This document shows, in pieces, positions 34,566 to 48,200 of a DNA stretch of 64,000 nt. Under the pieces are notes generated by a model. That model did not search any database. It saw nothing but the letters and a program-made list of their open reading frames with translations, and had not been told where the DNA came from. The DNA is from Camillea tinctor. Its lineage: Eukaryota; Ascomycota; Sordariomycetes; Xylariales; Xylariaceae. The DNA is taken from contig MU394051.1 of assembly GCA_022578605.1 (NCBI GenBank), forward strand, positions 847,409 through 911,408. The letters run 5' to 3'. The position numbers and the translations under genes are program-made. Numbering within the stretch: the first letter of the stretch is position 1; each line of letters starts with the position of its first letter.

Positions 34566-34850
34566 CTATAACATGCCTAGCGCTAAGTTAAACAAGAAAG
34601 TTAATACTACAATTACAGTTAGCAAGTGCTGTAACCGGGCCTGGATTTCATAGCCGATACAGAATACTTGAATCCCTATTTCTAGCGTTAGGATCTTCAG
34701 GTCACAGATCAGCGCGCGCGCAATTGCGATACGCTGCTTCTGACCGTCGGATAGGAGGGTGCCTTTGCTGCCTACCATCGTGTCGAAGCCTTCAGGCAGT
34801 AACATGATAAAATCACAGATGTTGGCTTCCTTACAAGCGAACTCGATCAC
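34566..34850 (-). pseudogene. ABC transporter (ABCB/MDR-type) nucleotide-binding-domain relic
   Basis: A 94-codon frame begins in the middle of an [23 protein letters not shown] then [20 protein letters not shown] and [13 protein letters not shown]. It corresponds to the region from just before the ABC signature to the start of Walker B in B-family exporters. The signature reads LSDGQ instead of LSGGQ, and Walker B (LLLDEATSALD in the family) has decayed to LTLEIGIQ. No Walker A, transmembrane domains or second NBD are found nearby. It is therefore a fragment, not a gene. The Gly-to-Asp change is a G:C to A:T transition (GGC/GGT to GAC/GAT), compatible with RIP or ordinary decay. The 313-bp inverted-repeat element begins 132 bp upstream of its 5' end. 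Confidence 0.8.
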
Positions 34851-34982
34851 TTCATGGGGAACTGATTATATGAATAGCTTCTATCGCCTTCTATTATCCT
34901 CTTCAAAGCAATAGGAAGGATCGCCCTTACATGGAAACCTGGTGATCAAACAAATACGTAGCCTCGTTCCATCTTGACTGTA

Positions 34983-35295
34983 CGGAGGTCCCTACCAAAA
35001 GACATTGCCCCACCCCCTTGTCCACCTGAAGTCTTGGCGTTTTTACAACAGGTGCTATACAACTGCTCGACAGGTGTAAGGTATAGCTAAACTAAAGCCG
35101 CTGTGCATGGTGCTGTCTCCATAATAATAAGGCGCTAAGAAGTTTTATCGATAATAGCTGTTACTAGCTATAAGCACTAAAAGTATAGTGAGCTGCTGTC
35201 GGCAGCCGTATACAGCCGTGTAGCACCTGTCACTAAAACGCCAAGACTTCAGGTGGACAAGGGGGTGGGGCAACGTTTTTTGGTAGGGACCTCCG
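34983..35295. mobile_element. 313-bp MITE-like element with 75-bp terminal inverted repeats and TA flanks
   Basis: The left arm 34983-35057 begins CGGAGGTCCCTACCAAAA and ends CAGGTGCTA. The right arm 35221-35295 is its reverse complement with 6 mismatches in 75. Each end is bordered by TA (34981-34982 and 35296-35297), the target duplication of Tc1/mariner-type transposons. The 163-bp centre has no coding potential and contains further small inverted repeats, so it should fold into a long hairpin. The small size, long TIRs and lack of transposase fit a non-autonomous MITE. The family cannot be named from this sequence: the termini do not look like the Fot1 or impala ends I know. Confidence 0.88.
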
Positions 35296-35297
35296 TA

Positions 35298-36670
35298 ACA
35301 TATCATTGTTCCCTCTGGCCATTCATAAGATAGGACGCGCTCCTTCAGACCAATACGTAGATCCTCAAATCACCCCCAGCTACTTTCCCCTCTCTCTCAA
35401 CCCAATAGTGCCCATGGCGCCCGACAACGAGCCTGCGGTCCCGTTAGAGGCACATGGCGATGTGAATCTATTCTCGCCCCCTATCACCCTACTCCCACTT
35501 CATCGTATCCCGGATTCTTCCTAGACTACTCTCTCTCCATACATCGCCACCTCATTGTAGTTAGCATATGATACCATACCCTCTAGCATAATGTAATATG
35601 AGGAATCGTATACCGCCCTAGCCGAGAAGGGCAACAATTGGGACGACTGTCATTATTAAGGACGACTAGTGACTACGTTGGAAGAGATGGGTTAGGGTAA
35701 AGGTGAAAAGTAAAAACGGAAGGGGAGGTAAGGGATAAGAACCCGGAATAGTATGACGGTTTAAGTAAGGGATACGGCAGATATGGGGGACATGTTAGTT
35801 ATATCATGTGACCGGCTGTGTGTACAAACGAATCTATTGTGGACATATGATTAAGGGTATATGAAAGGATAAAATAGGGGGTTAGGAGGGGGATACGGAA
35901 AGATGAAAAATATGGTGTTTAAGGGGTAAATGGCAATATTTACAACTTCCCTCCAAAATAAGATAAAAGAAAATATCTATTCATTTTGAAGTAGTCAATA
36001 TATTGATTTGGGAAGTAATTATGTTTTATATCTACATTCCTATATATCTTCCTATATCCTATTGGGACTTGAAGTATCAGAGGCTGTTAAACTCAACCTT
36101 CATCCCAGTATCGTTCTATCAAGTTAGCCCCTATTTTCTCAATCGCCACTATAATAGGCTGCTTTGCTTTTTCTTAACAGAAAGTTTCGTCTTCGTTTAC
36201 CCACTCATATAAGGAAAAAGAGTAAAATACAGAAATGAACAAAAATAAATATATTGTCACATGTGATGGGGAATTTTAAGACCTTATGTCTCTTTCTCTC
36301 TCTTTCTGTTTCCTTCTTATAGGTAGTATATCCTTAATCTATTCAATTATACAGGATCGTGTTTCACTCCTCGTCTAAAGGAAGGTATGGGGAAACACTA
36401 ACGCGGGGCTTATTGTCAAATCTGTATGGATAAGATATGATTTTCTCGGGGTCCTTTTTTTATTACATTTTTTTACTGTTTCCCTTTCTCTTTATTCAAT
36501 TATTCATTTCCGTTTTCATAGACTCCTATCCTGTCTTGTATATAAAATTCTTTTTTTTTTCCTTTTTTTTCTCCCTTTTCTTCTTTACAACGGCATATAG
36601 AAGAAAGTAAAGAAATTTTTTTTTTAATAACTACATCCAAAAAAAAAAAAGAAAGAAAAAAAGAAACACC
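35298..36670. other. Gene-free spacer downstream of the MITE
   Basis: A/T-rich sequence with a purine-rich stretch about 35690-35930 and strongly T-rich segments about 36430-36600. The last part, directly before the NTM1 pseudogene ATG, looks like a former promoter/5' leader (T-runs then A-runs). No gene was recognised. Confidence 0.55.
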
Positions 36671-37577
<907 letters not shown>

Positions 37578-37902
37578 ATACGAGCGTAAAGCATAACGGG
37601 CCCCTTTTCTTCTTCTCTGCTTGCATGATATGATTTGCTGTCCCTAGCGACAAGGCATGCGTAGTGTACGTAGGTGCGGATCTATAAAAGTGACCAGGGG
37701 AAGTTCCCTTGCCTATGGAGAACTAAGTACCTAATTTAGGGGGTGGAGGTGGATGGGGGGCCGTCGCTATTCCCACTTTCTACGATAAACTTGTTCATCT
37801 ATATGTGCAATCCCATTCCATTTCTCCTATCCCCTTTTGACGCCCCCTGTCCCCTCTTAGTCGTAGAAGAAAGCCGATCCGATTTCTTTTCCTTTGGGAC
37901 CA
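37578..37902. other. Convergent spacer between NTM1 pseudogene and SMP-30-like gene
   Basis: About 325 bp of 3' flank from both sides. No distinct feature was seen. Confidence 0.6.
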
Positions 37903-39237
37903 TTACTGCCCCATCTTGAACGCGAAGGGCTCTAAGCCCCCGACCCCGACATCAACACGGAACACCGCGCCGCCGAGCTCGACCTCGCTCTCAGTGCCCT
38001 CGCCCTCCCCCACCCCCGCCGTCGTGATGAACAGCTCGGTGCCCACGAACTGCACGCACGTGATGTTGCGCGTGGGCAGGTTGACGCGGCCCACCACCTC
38101 GCCCGCCGGCGAGATCTTCAGCACGCACGACCCCCCGTAGAACGCGTGCCACACGTTGCCCGCGGCGTCGACGCGGAACCCGTCCGGCGAGCCCGCCCCC
38201 GCGTGCCGGTAGAACACGCGCTCGTTCGAGAGCTGGCCGGCCCCCGCCGCGCCCGCGCCCGCGTCGTAGTCCCACGCATATACCACCCCTTCCGTCGTCG
38301 ACGTGAAGTACATGGTCCGCCCGTCCGGCGACCAGCCCACCGAGTTGGGGATCTCGAGCGGGTGCCGCACCGAGAGCGCCGTCTGCGACGGGCCCGCGAA
38401 GACGTAGAGGTGCCCTGTGATGAGAGAAAGATTTAGTCGCTGGACCTTTCTTCTTTGTAGCTTGTTTTTTTTTAATTCTTCCTTTAGTGAGTGTATTTAG
38501 ACAATGTAGGGGGGAAGGGGGTTATTGGGCTCAGTTTGATAGGTAGATTCATCTCTTCCTCCATTCCCCTTTTCCCGATCCTCATACTTAAGGGACATTT
38601 TGTATAAATTCCAGCGTTTCTTATATGATTGGTTTGTCATTACTGTCCATAAACTACTCTCTTTTTTCTTTTCCTTCTCCTCGCACCCAAGGTAATATGA
38701 AACCCTTTCTCCCACCATCTTTTAGATTTAAACGCTCCTTTTTACTCCGGTAGTTGTCCAGGGGCCAGGATTCTGAATGCAAATTTGGATATGGTCATTC
38801 TTACCTTCGGGCTGATTTTCATACCCAAAATCTGTCATCGAGCCCTGCCAGAACGTGCCATCCGGGCCGACGGCGCCGTCGTTGCTGCGCACCCTCTCAT
38901 TGTCCTGCTCACTGAAGCGGGTGACGTACTCGTACTTTCCCGTCTTGCGGTCCAGCACGGCGATGCCGTATTTGGCCCCGATGAGGATCTTCTCCCGCGG
39001 GTCGACGCCTTCAATGTCGGCTGTCACCCCAATGGGCGTGTCCAGCTGTAGCGTGCTCACAGAGTCTGGCCCTTTGCCCAGGTCCACTGCATATAAGCGG
39101 TGCTTCTTGATGTCGACAAAACGAAGACTGTTGGTCGCCGCCTCATAGTAGGGCCCCTCTGCGAGGGCGCAATGAAGGTTCAGGTACGGCTCCTTGACGT
39201 CCCACTGCTGTATTGCGGACGCGGGAGTGGTAGACAT
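37903..39237 (-). CDS. SMP-30/gluconolactonase/LRE-like family protein
   Basis: Two exons (39237-38805 and 38414-37903) join in frame to 314 residues, the normal size of this six-bladed propeller family. The unusually long 390-nt intron ends in CACAG. Metal-site residues of the family can be placed: Glu in CALAEGPYYE, Asn/Asp in VRSNDGAVGPDGTFWQGSM, Asn in PNSVGWSPDGRTMYF and Asp in SPDGFRVDAAGNVWHAFYGG. Such enzymes hydrolyse sugar lactones or related esters with a divalent metal in the cytosol. The natural substrate of the fungal group is mostly unknown. No signal peptide is seen, suggesting a cytosolic protein. Exon 2 is strikingly GC-rich compared with exon 1 and the flanks, and also encodes a Gly/Ala-rich loop (DYDAGAGAAGAG) and a Gly/Glu-rich loop. 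The frame is intact. Confidence 0.88.
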
Positions 39238-41000
39238 CTTGCGTGCTGGCTTTTAAACTCTGGACCTTTCGTTTGCTTTTTTCTTGGTTTATTGGTACGA
39301 TGCTCTGATTAGCACACTGAACGAGCGGCGGACGATTTAGGGGGCGTTGGATGAGCGGTAAGTATTTTCTGTGCACACCCCCATAAAAGGACTATGTAGT
39401 AGTATGTTAGGGCTTTCCTTAGGGAAGAAACTAAACCACCGGCGTCCCGATCTGGTGGAGACGTTCTGTCTTGTGTGCGTATGCGCGTTGAGTTGCTTCT
39501 GCTGCTGCTGCTAAGGTGCTGGACTGGTTCTACTGCAGTCAGCTCGGATTGTTTTCCGAAAGAACAATGCAAGACTAACTTCTGGCTCTCACACGAAATC
39601 TCATCTACCCATTTGTTCGTATTCTTCTTCACATACTCTCTTATTGAATCGAATTGGCTGCGATGATATACATATGCACATACATAAGGATCAAATAGCC
39701 CTTTTAAGCACCAGACTCCTGCCGGAGTTGGTGCAAGTCGTAACGGAACCCGGGCCTCGGAGCCGTTCAATCCATATGAACTTGAAGTAATTCCTCCGCC
39801 GAGTCATCCATTCTCCTGTGTAGGTAGTATTAGCGAATTCCCCTCCTTCGGCGTGTCGGCCAAAACACGCCGGCACTGTTCTCTGCAGAGCCAACGGCGA
39901 CTATTTCCACGGTGTGTTTTGTTCTTTTTATGTTTCAATTCTTTTTTATTCATGTGGCGAGACGGATCGACATCAGCCGCGGCAAAACCATGCACAAAAG
40001 TCCCGGAAGAGAAGAAGGTGAAGGCGGCTGGTAGACGCGCTGTTCGGAAAAAAAAATAGGTCATCGTCTCCAGTCTAGAACATCATTGCTAATGCATGAT
40101 TGAGTCGACAAACCCTGGATTGCGGTATCTGCAGGTTGATCTCTCAAAGGAGTATCGAGAAACTTTGGGTGGCTTCGTGGCAGATCTTGCAAGTTTGGTA
40201 CTTTGTGACGATGCTTGTCTGCTTGCTTGCTTGCTCACTGTCTCTCTCTCTCCCTACTCAACTCACTCACCGTCCAACGTCTTTCACCCAAGCCCAACTG
40301 CAGTAGACCTGGTGACGTCTCCGTGGCCACGGGAACCACTTTCATCTGCATGTGTTTGCAATGACAGATGGTCAATAGGAATTAACACACACGAAGGAAA
40401 AAAACCACCGAGTCACCGCTCATTCGTCCCTACCGGGCACCAATTTGGGCCAGAGGCGGCTGGTAAGGGCATCGTCATGGTCCGGATCTGCCGCCGGATA
40501 TAGCATAGCATTGGAGCGCTGAGTGGGCTTTTGCTGAGTTGGTGACCGCCTCTATTGAGGAAAACGCAGCATACAGGCCGGTGGGCTTCGTCCACGTTGT
40601 CGCAAGGATCCGCGAACCGACTTCTCGAAGGAGAGCACAGGTAGACAAGACAAGACCCTTGATAGAGCTATGGATACGATACACTACTTAGGGACGCACC
40701 GTAGTGTCGGTGTAGGACCGTTGCCAGTGAAGCATATTCCTTTTAGGCACCGGAGAGCAATACATCTCCACTTGACGTGGTGACCCCCTTGTGAAAAAGG
40801 CCCCCTTGTATATGCAAGATGCACCCGCATAGAGAGAATGTGTGGCCTAGCTTTTCGGGGTGGTTGGGCTTCAAAAAAGGGGACTTGAATCCCGGTCCAC
40901 GGCCTCTGTAGATTAGCTACTGACTTACTGACTTACCTACGTACTTAATTATGTATGTAGAGATGACGTTGGAGCTTGTTGTAATATAGTGTTAGCGTAG

Positions 41001-41076
41001 TATATGTATGTAAGTTATGTATGTAGGATATGTATGTAGGATATGTATGTATGTATATATGTACGTATGTATGTAG
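41001..41076. repeat. TATG tetranucleotide microsatellite (imperfect)
   Basis: Repeated TATG/GTAT units with occasional TAGG and TACG variants. Likely variable in length. No function is implied. Confidence 0.85.
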
Positions 41077-42575
41077 TCGCGGTGAAAGAGTGATAGGTTA
41101 TTCAAAGACGAATCGACCGAACAATGTCTTCCAACACAGTCGGCCGAGTGAGACCCATCCCGTTCCGTAACCAGGACCCCAACGAACCACATGATCATTG
41201 ACGAATGCGGGTAAGGTCTGCTTGACACTTTATGCTCCGTGCCCCATACTCCATCCGAAGAGGAAAATCCATACCTCAGGTATGTATGCGTGTGTTAATG
41301 TGTAAGTTAGGTTAGTGTATATACATATGCGCAGTGTATACACTACTACTAACATTATATAAATACCAGGGGCTAGGCCACCCAGACGCGGATGCGAGCA
41401 AGGGATACCTTCTCCTCTCCGTGTCTCTCCCCTCTCAGCTCCCGGACCACCTGGCTTCTGTCGAGTGGCTGACGTTATTTGGCCCTGACAAGTATGTACC
41501 TCGGTGGTCCGCAGACGGGATCTTCGAAATTTCCCCTATGACAAAAAAGGGAGCCGTACTCCCAAATGATCAATCTTGCCGTCAACTAGCTAGTTGGCGA
41601 TCTTCATGAGCTTATTCGGCGGCGATGCCTTCGAGAACATCGCGGCAATTACACTGAAATAACTAGGCCACGTGCTGATGACATGAGCCGCGCTCGTAAT
41701 GAAGCAATGGCAAATTATAGTGTAGTGACGAGCGTCTTAGAGGAACCCGGTTCCGCGGCTTGGTTTGGCGATTCCCTGTTGATAGCAATGTCGCCTAATG
41801 AATAATGATCATCTACAGCGCTTCGGTTGGAGGGCTGACACTACGCTGCGCTATACACTTTGACACTACAACCCTTGTCTTGCCTACCCCCAGCTAGTGT
41901 AAGTTCTTTTTTTTCTTTTCTGCTTCCCCCCTTGTCTCTCTTGATTTTATTTTGTTTTTGCTTCTCAGCCCGGTCAGGTAGCTTTCCTGGTTCCCCCCTA
42001 CCTACCAAGGGTAAGGATATGACGAATGTGTGATAAGTGACAAGGGCCTCTTTCTTCACATACTCTCTCTCTCTCTTTAGGGAGGAGAAATGTTGCGCCT
42101 CTAAGAAGACCTGCAGCCGGGACAAAACTGGATATGAAGCAACGTTGGCTGTGTTGTTACCCTTGTTCCCCGAACCGAAGCTGCAGACTGCAGTCATTCC
42201 TTAGCTGCAGCTGCGTTCTGCATGCCATACCTCGTCTAAAAGGCTACGTAGGGTCCCATCAATGCCCCGATCAAGATACGGAGTGCTCGGCAGAGGGCAG
42301 TCCAGATTGCTGGGTTTACCCTAATAAATGACGGTGTGGAAACATGTGCTTTGTGTCGCGCTATAAGCGCCCTAGTAGGTGGATAACTGCAGAAGTCGAT
42401 ATTACTAACCTCGATGTTAACTTATAACGTAGTAGTATCGAAAAAAAAAACATATTGAAGAAATATATAATATACACCCCTAGCTTATAACCTTATGGGA
42501 CGGGCCGGGCAAGTTTAGACGGCTGACACTGCGTTACTCTGCGCTGTTTGTAGTTCTATAGCGTACCTAGTCTTG

Positions 42576-42610
42576 TTATTATTATTATTGTTGTTGTTGT
42601 TGTTGATGTT
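42576..42610. repeat. TTA/TTG trinucleotide microsatellite
   Basis: A run of ATT units passes directly into GTT units, then an imperfect GATGTTG end. It lies outside any coding frame I accept. Confidence 0.85.
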
Positions 42611-45213
42611 GTAGCTGTCGTGGTTGTAGTCGTGGTCCCAGCTGTGATAGTGGTCATTGCTTCTGCTTGATCTTATTATGCAGCATTATCAGCATAATCA
42701 TCATCATCACCATCATCGTCACCAGCCCCCTCCCCGTGAAGTGTCACTGTGACGTTACGAACTCTAGCAACAAAGAGTTGGTTGTCTACAGCAGGCCAAT
42801 AAAGCCTCGGAACTTTCTGTCACGCATATGTATAGCTTGGGTCATCACCAAGCTATTAGCCGTCCGCGCTAAGCTTACCAGAACGGGTGAGAGGACTTTC
42901 AAATTAGGAGAAATCTCGTCAACCATCTACCCCAAGGTGATCAAGATGTGTGTCCCCTCAACCGTCCCCCCCTACCGACTGGGGGATCATTGATCACTTT
43001 ATTACGGGTAGTTAGCCGTAATCGTACCCTGTCGACGTTGTTGTCCAACGCCATTATCGACTTCCTAGTGGCGCGTGATCGTTGACCGCCACTGCCTACG
43101 ATGCAACCTGGGTTTGATTAAAGCAATGATTGGTCTCATTAAAAATAAACAGATCCAAAAACACTAGGACACAGATCCGGCGTTCCCTTGAGGACATAGT
43201 GCTATGTGGTGTATGTATGTCAAGTAGGTAACCTATGTAGGTTATGAGTTATTGTACACTATGTAAACAAGATGAGAGAAGAGTTTTCATGTACACTACT
43301 AGTTAGGTTACTTCATTAGGGTCTATTTCTTTATTTATTGACTTCGCTTCTTCCACCCCTCCCATCTCTACCGTCTCTTCCCCTTTGTAGTCTAGTCTTT
43401 TTACTGAGCCATCTTACTTATGATCTTGACTGACATCTTTTCTTCTTTTCCCAGCTGAACTGACCTCATGTCTTATTTTGAAAGGGCTTCTGTTGAAGAT
43501 AAGCTATGAGAATAACAAAAAGAAAAAAGGGACAAAAAAAGGCGAAGAACAGGAAATATTAAGGGAAAAAATGACGTGTACCAAAAAAGCATCATTTTGC
43601 AGCGCCGCTACGCCACGCGCGAGGCAAGTACACTAACTAGTGACGGCATCTTTTTGAAATTGGCTCATTATTTAATGTCTCGGACCATAATTCTTGACCT
43701 TCACAAGGTCCCTAGTATTCTCCGATCGCGTGACAATCCAGGGGGGGAGAGGTTATTAAAAAGCAAATTAGGACCAGGGACCACAGTCATCCGAAATATG
43801 AGTTCCTCTGGTCGTAACTCTGTGAAGAAGGAAAAAAAACTGGCAGACTTCTCCGCTATTTCTTTCTCGAAAGTGTGGAAATATTGACTAGTCGTGACAT
43901 GGTCATCCTCCAGATTCAACCAGATATTTTCACCAGCAGGCCTAGAGCCACTCACTGATCAGTGCTAGACTAGAATGCGACATATTGACCAGGAAGAGGT
44001 AATAAGCGAAGGCTGCGTCAAGGAATGCATGCACGAAATATGACAGATATGACAACGTTCACTCATTAGGATTCATCTCGCTATTTTCGTCATATTCGTG
44101 ATGGCGGCTGACGAAAGACGGCACCACGTTGTCCTTGCAAATACACTGGCCCATCTCGCCTTAGGAAAAGACAGGCAAAGACAGGTGTCTCGCCAATCGA
44201 AGGGCTACAGCCATGCTGCCACGATTCAGCAGACATCGGACTACGCCAGACATGGTTTAGAGTGTGGCTCTCTATCCGAGCTGCTGGGTTGACGAAATCG
44301 AAGCAGAATCCTTGCGCTTACGGGATAACGGGGATGTGTGTGTGTGTGTGGAAGGGGGGCTTGGGAGCATCAAGCACGCGCGCTAGACAAGCCCGCTGTA
44401 AATGATTGATACATATGTATCCATCTCACGCGGGAGATGCTGGTAGGTAAGTCTGTAGTGTAGCGTGGCGTAGTGGTGGTGTTCTTCTCGAGGGTCCCAG
44501 GTCGCATACTAGGCCGCAGGACCGCACGTACTGCACAGTACCTCGACCGGGACCTGGGTGTGGTCATCTCAATCACGCCGCAAACGTGAACAATCTGATG
44601 GTCCTTGCAGAATGTGCATGGCCCCCGTATATCATTGGGTGACCCAGCACATACAGCATACATATGCATGGACGTAAATGCCGTGACCCGTGAGCCTAAC
44701 TTCCGGAATGCGCCAATGCAGTACTGGCGGACGTGCTTTCATCGAGTTCCTTTGAATAGTTCTAGAGGTTCGGAGAAAAAAGACACTAGGGATCATCTAT
44801 TGCGAAGTCGCTACTAATCCATCCTGGCTGGGATATGATAATCATGTCTTTCTCAAGAATGTTCCCCCTCGCTCTCTCTATCCCACTCTCTCCTGTGTGT
44901 CTCTGGTCTTTTGGCCCTCTAGACCCCTAGGCCCCCCTTTTCTTTACCTACTCTTTCTTTTCCGCTCATCTTCTTTCTCCCCTTCTTGCCTGCCGGAGGA
45001 CCGGAGGGTGTGTGTCCTCGTGTTAGGGGAAAGAGGGGAGAGGAAGGGGGAGGGGGAGAGGGTGGGTTTATGGTCATGGTCATGATTGTGGTGGTGGCAG
45101 TAATGTAATAATGATTGCTCAAGGTGACGCACCAGAATTGAGCTGCATTGCAGCTCACGTTGTCGAAATTGGCCGTAGGTAAGTTATCATGTACAACTTG
45201 CTTTCTAGGGACA

Positions 45214-45248
45214 TATGTATGTATGTATGTAGGTATGTATGTAGGTAG
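45214..45248. repeat. TATG/TAGG microsatellite
   Basis: Tandem TATG units interspersed with TAGG, similar in unit to the array at 41.0 kb. Confidence 0.8.
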
Positions 45249-48200
45249 TAGATCTCTTCCCTTGTTCAAGGGTTCGAGATTTTCAAGGTTACAGCCTTCT
45301 TTATTTTATTTTTGATATGTATTATTTTATTTATCTATTTTTCCATTTTTCACCACGCACATGTTCCTTCAGGGATCAAGAGGCCCTTGATTGGGGATGC
45401 AGATGGCCCCTTCAGGGTTTTGAGATCAACAACGTAGTAGGGGGGAAAGCTTCATCCAAGTGTTTGGCGCAGTGCGCCCCGCGAATGACCGCCTGGCAAG
45501 CCTTTCTTTCTCTGCCTGCGTCGGCGATCGTCTGCGGGCCTGTTGGTCATGCTGACAAGCCTTGACGCGACACCGCTCTGGCGTTGGGCCGGAATCAGTT
45601 TAAACAGGGCGCATGTTGGTACCTGATGGCTTGGGCCAGGTACGTTATGTAGGATAGATTCAGATTCGAGAAGCCAAATCAGACGACAAGACAGCCAGTC
45701 AGAGCAAGGGCAGCTTTGAGAACTGACGAATTCTCGCGAAGCCCAGGGTTGTAGCAGACCTGGTTATATCGCTAATGCCAGCAATATGGGACAATGGAGA
45801 TGGGACTTCACACGGCCTAGTCCGATAGACACAGCTGGCAACACACACACATACACAATAGTCGTAGCTGTATATACTGCCACCTCAACTGCACATACAA
45901 CACCTCGCTCACTAATACGACATCACCCTAACTAAATACAGAACAGTCGAGGAGGGGACTTCCCGCTTCCGCGGTGTGGATGAGCCAAACGTCGTCGGTG
46001 GATTCACGCTAAAGCATCTCCCATCCCGCTACGGATAGTATTTTCTCGATCATTACCCACCCCACTAGCCTCCAACGAGACCTCGAACGTCAATTCCAGG
46101 CGGTACTGTACGCATGTAGGTATGTGCTGGCGTACGTACATGAGTTCCTTCGACTACCTAGTTCCTAAAAAGCTCGTCATCAGTGCTGGCTAGCTCACGT
46201 TAGCCCACCCAGCCGAACCACCTATCTCGTCTTCCCGCTCTCGCCCCAGGACCCCCAGGATGTAGACCTGTCAGTCTCGTCAACGAAGAGCGCTCATCGT
46301 TCGATACAATTCCGAGGCAGGACATGATCCACCGACACGGTATGAAAGATTTGGCAAGCGCGCCTTCTTCTTCTCCTCTTCCTTTTCTCCTTCTGCTCCT
46401 CTTCCTCTGCGTGGCTAGGCTTTACGGGAGCATGAAATGACCGAGCCTACCTTAGTTCCTAGCGTCCCTCTTGATCACGACGATGCCTCTGGTATCCAGC
46501 GCCGTCCACCAGTGATCGAGGGGCTAGCCACTTCTCCGCTATGCTAATCTGCAGTTTTGACTGACTAGATAGTCCTAGTGATCCGCTTAGGTCTAAGTCG
46601 CTAGTCTGAAGATTATGAAGAATAGGTATAGCTAAATGCGAGTGAGCCTCTCTTTGCCCACCGCTTACTTTTTTTTCTCACCCTTAACCCTATCCTATCT
46701 TTCAGATATGACCCCACTAGGGAGGGGAGTACTTATTCCTTTACCATCCAATCCAGCCTCATCTGGGTCCGCTAGTGATGCATACGTAGCAATGTTCTCA
46801 CCGGCACTGTCCGTGCAAAAAGGAAAAGATACTTACTCCTAGGTCTCCGTAAAGGAACGACATACTGTTCACGATGCCTTCACCCTTGCTTACCACATTG
46901 GATGGAATGGATCGACTCGACATTGCCAGCCATCGCCTGTCAATGCCTCCGCAAGCGAGTGTCATACCGGTATAGCTGCACTAGTAACCCACAAAGAGTG
47001 CTAGTTATTCGATGAAACAGTAATATGGCTTAGCTAAAGCCTCATTGCGGTAAGCCGCGGCCGGGGAATATGAAGCAAAGAAAAAGGAAAGGGATGGGAT
47101 AGGGGGATAAAGGCAGGAACAAGGCGGTAGAGCCTCAGGAGAAGAAGCAGAGCAATAATAACAATGGGAACAACAACATACTGTAGTGTAATGTAGTATA
47201 GTATCGTGTAGTGTAGGACGAAACCTGAAGTAGGATCAAGGTGCGTCCAAAATATCTAGCCTCTCTCTTTTTTTTTTCTTTTTTTACTGCTGCTCGTAGA
47301 ATTATTGGACAACCAGCTTCAGCTTGTGAGAAAGTTCCCGGTTAAGAACTCATGTTCCGCATAGCTGCCTCTTCAGCTGCAGATGTCAGGCATTACCTCA
47401 CTTGGGACTATAGGGCTGTGGGCGCTCGACCCGTCAAGCTTTTGACAGTTTGCAGAGGATGTTCGTTAGTGTTCCAAAACGGTGCTCGATAGATTCTTTT
47501 GCCTCTTACCGGCGGGTTAAAAAAGCAACAGGGCAATAGGGAAACGGGGAATTCCCAGCAGATAATACATAATACTCCCAAACTATGGGTGCCAACTTCT
47601 AAGCCCTGTCGGTGTGCAGTACCAAAGCAAGCCTGAACAAGGGGCCCCTGGAGCTCTTCCTGCACCCCGGCCGCCGTCCCAAACCACTCACAACATGGGT
47701 CCCACCCCTGGTATGATTTTACAGTGATAAGAACGGGCATGGGGAGCTCTAGGAAACTTGAAGCCAAGAAAATAAAGAATAAGAGAAGGCAGAAAGAAAA
47801 TAAAGAATCCAAAAGAGGCGGCTTTACTCATGACGATTACTCTAAAAGTGAGCAAGCAGCGTGTTCTGTGATCTAAGGCCGTTTCTGGGATGCTTTACGT
47901 TTTATAATTCGTCTCTTTTCCCTTACCTATACATCTTATAACCGCATATCCTGAGCCTGAGCTGGCGTAACTTGTTGACCTTGTCCTATATACATACTAT
48001 ACTCAACTTACTTGGCCGTGCCCTACAACTCTAACTTCCTCTCTTCTCTCTTCCCCACGAACCCCTTCTAGATCTCATCTCATCTCGTCTCATCTCTCTC
48101 TTCGTGCGCATTCGTCTTCGAAGTCCTTGATAATAATAAAACCGCCTTACGATCAAACGACTTGTAGCTTCGGCCAACTCTTCGGAAACCAGGAGACACT

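Noticed and set aside
44098..44292. 64-codon frame in the 9.3-kb gene-free block
   Set aside because: Reasonable codon variety but no motif and no flanking splice signals joining it to other frames. A transcript would be needed to accept it.
47408..47812. 134-codon minus-strand frame with a hydrophobic start resembling a signal peptide
   Set aside because: The frame begins at TTG, not ATG; the hydrophobic stretch comes from a pyrimidine-rich tract, and the rest has no recognisable domain.
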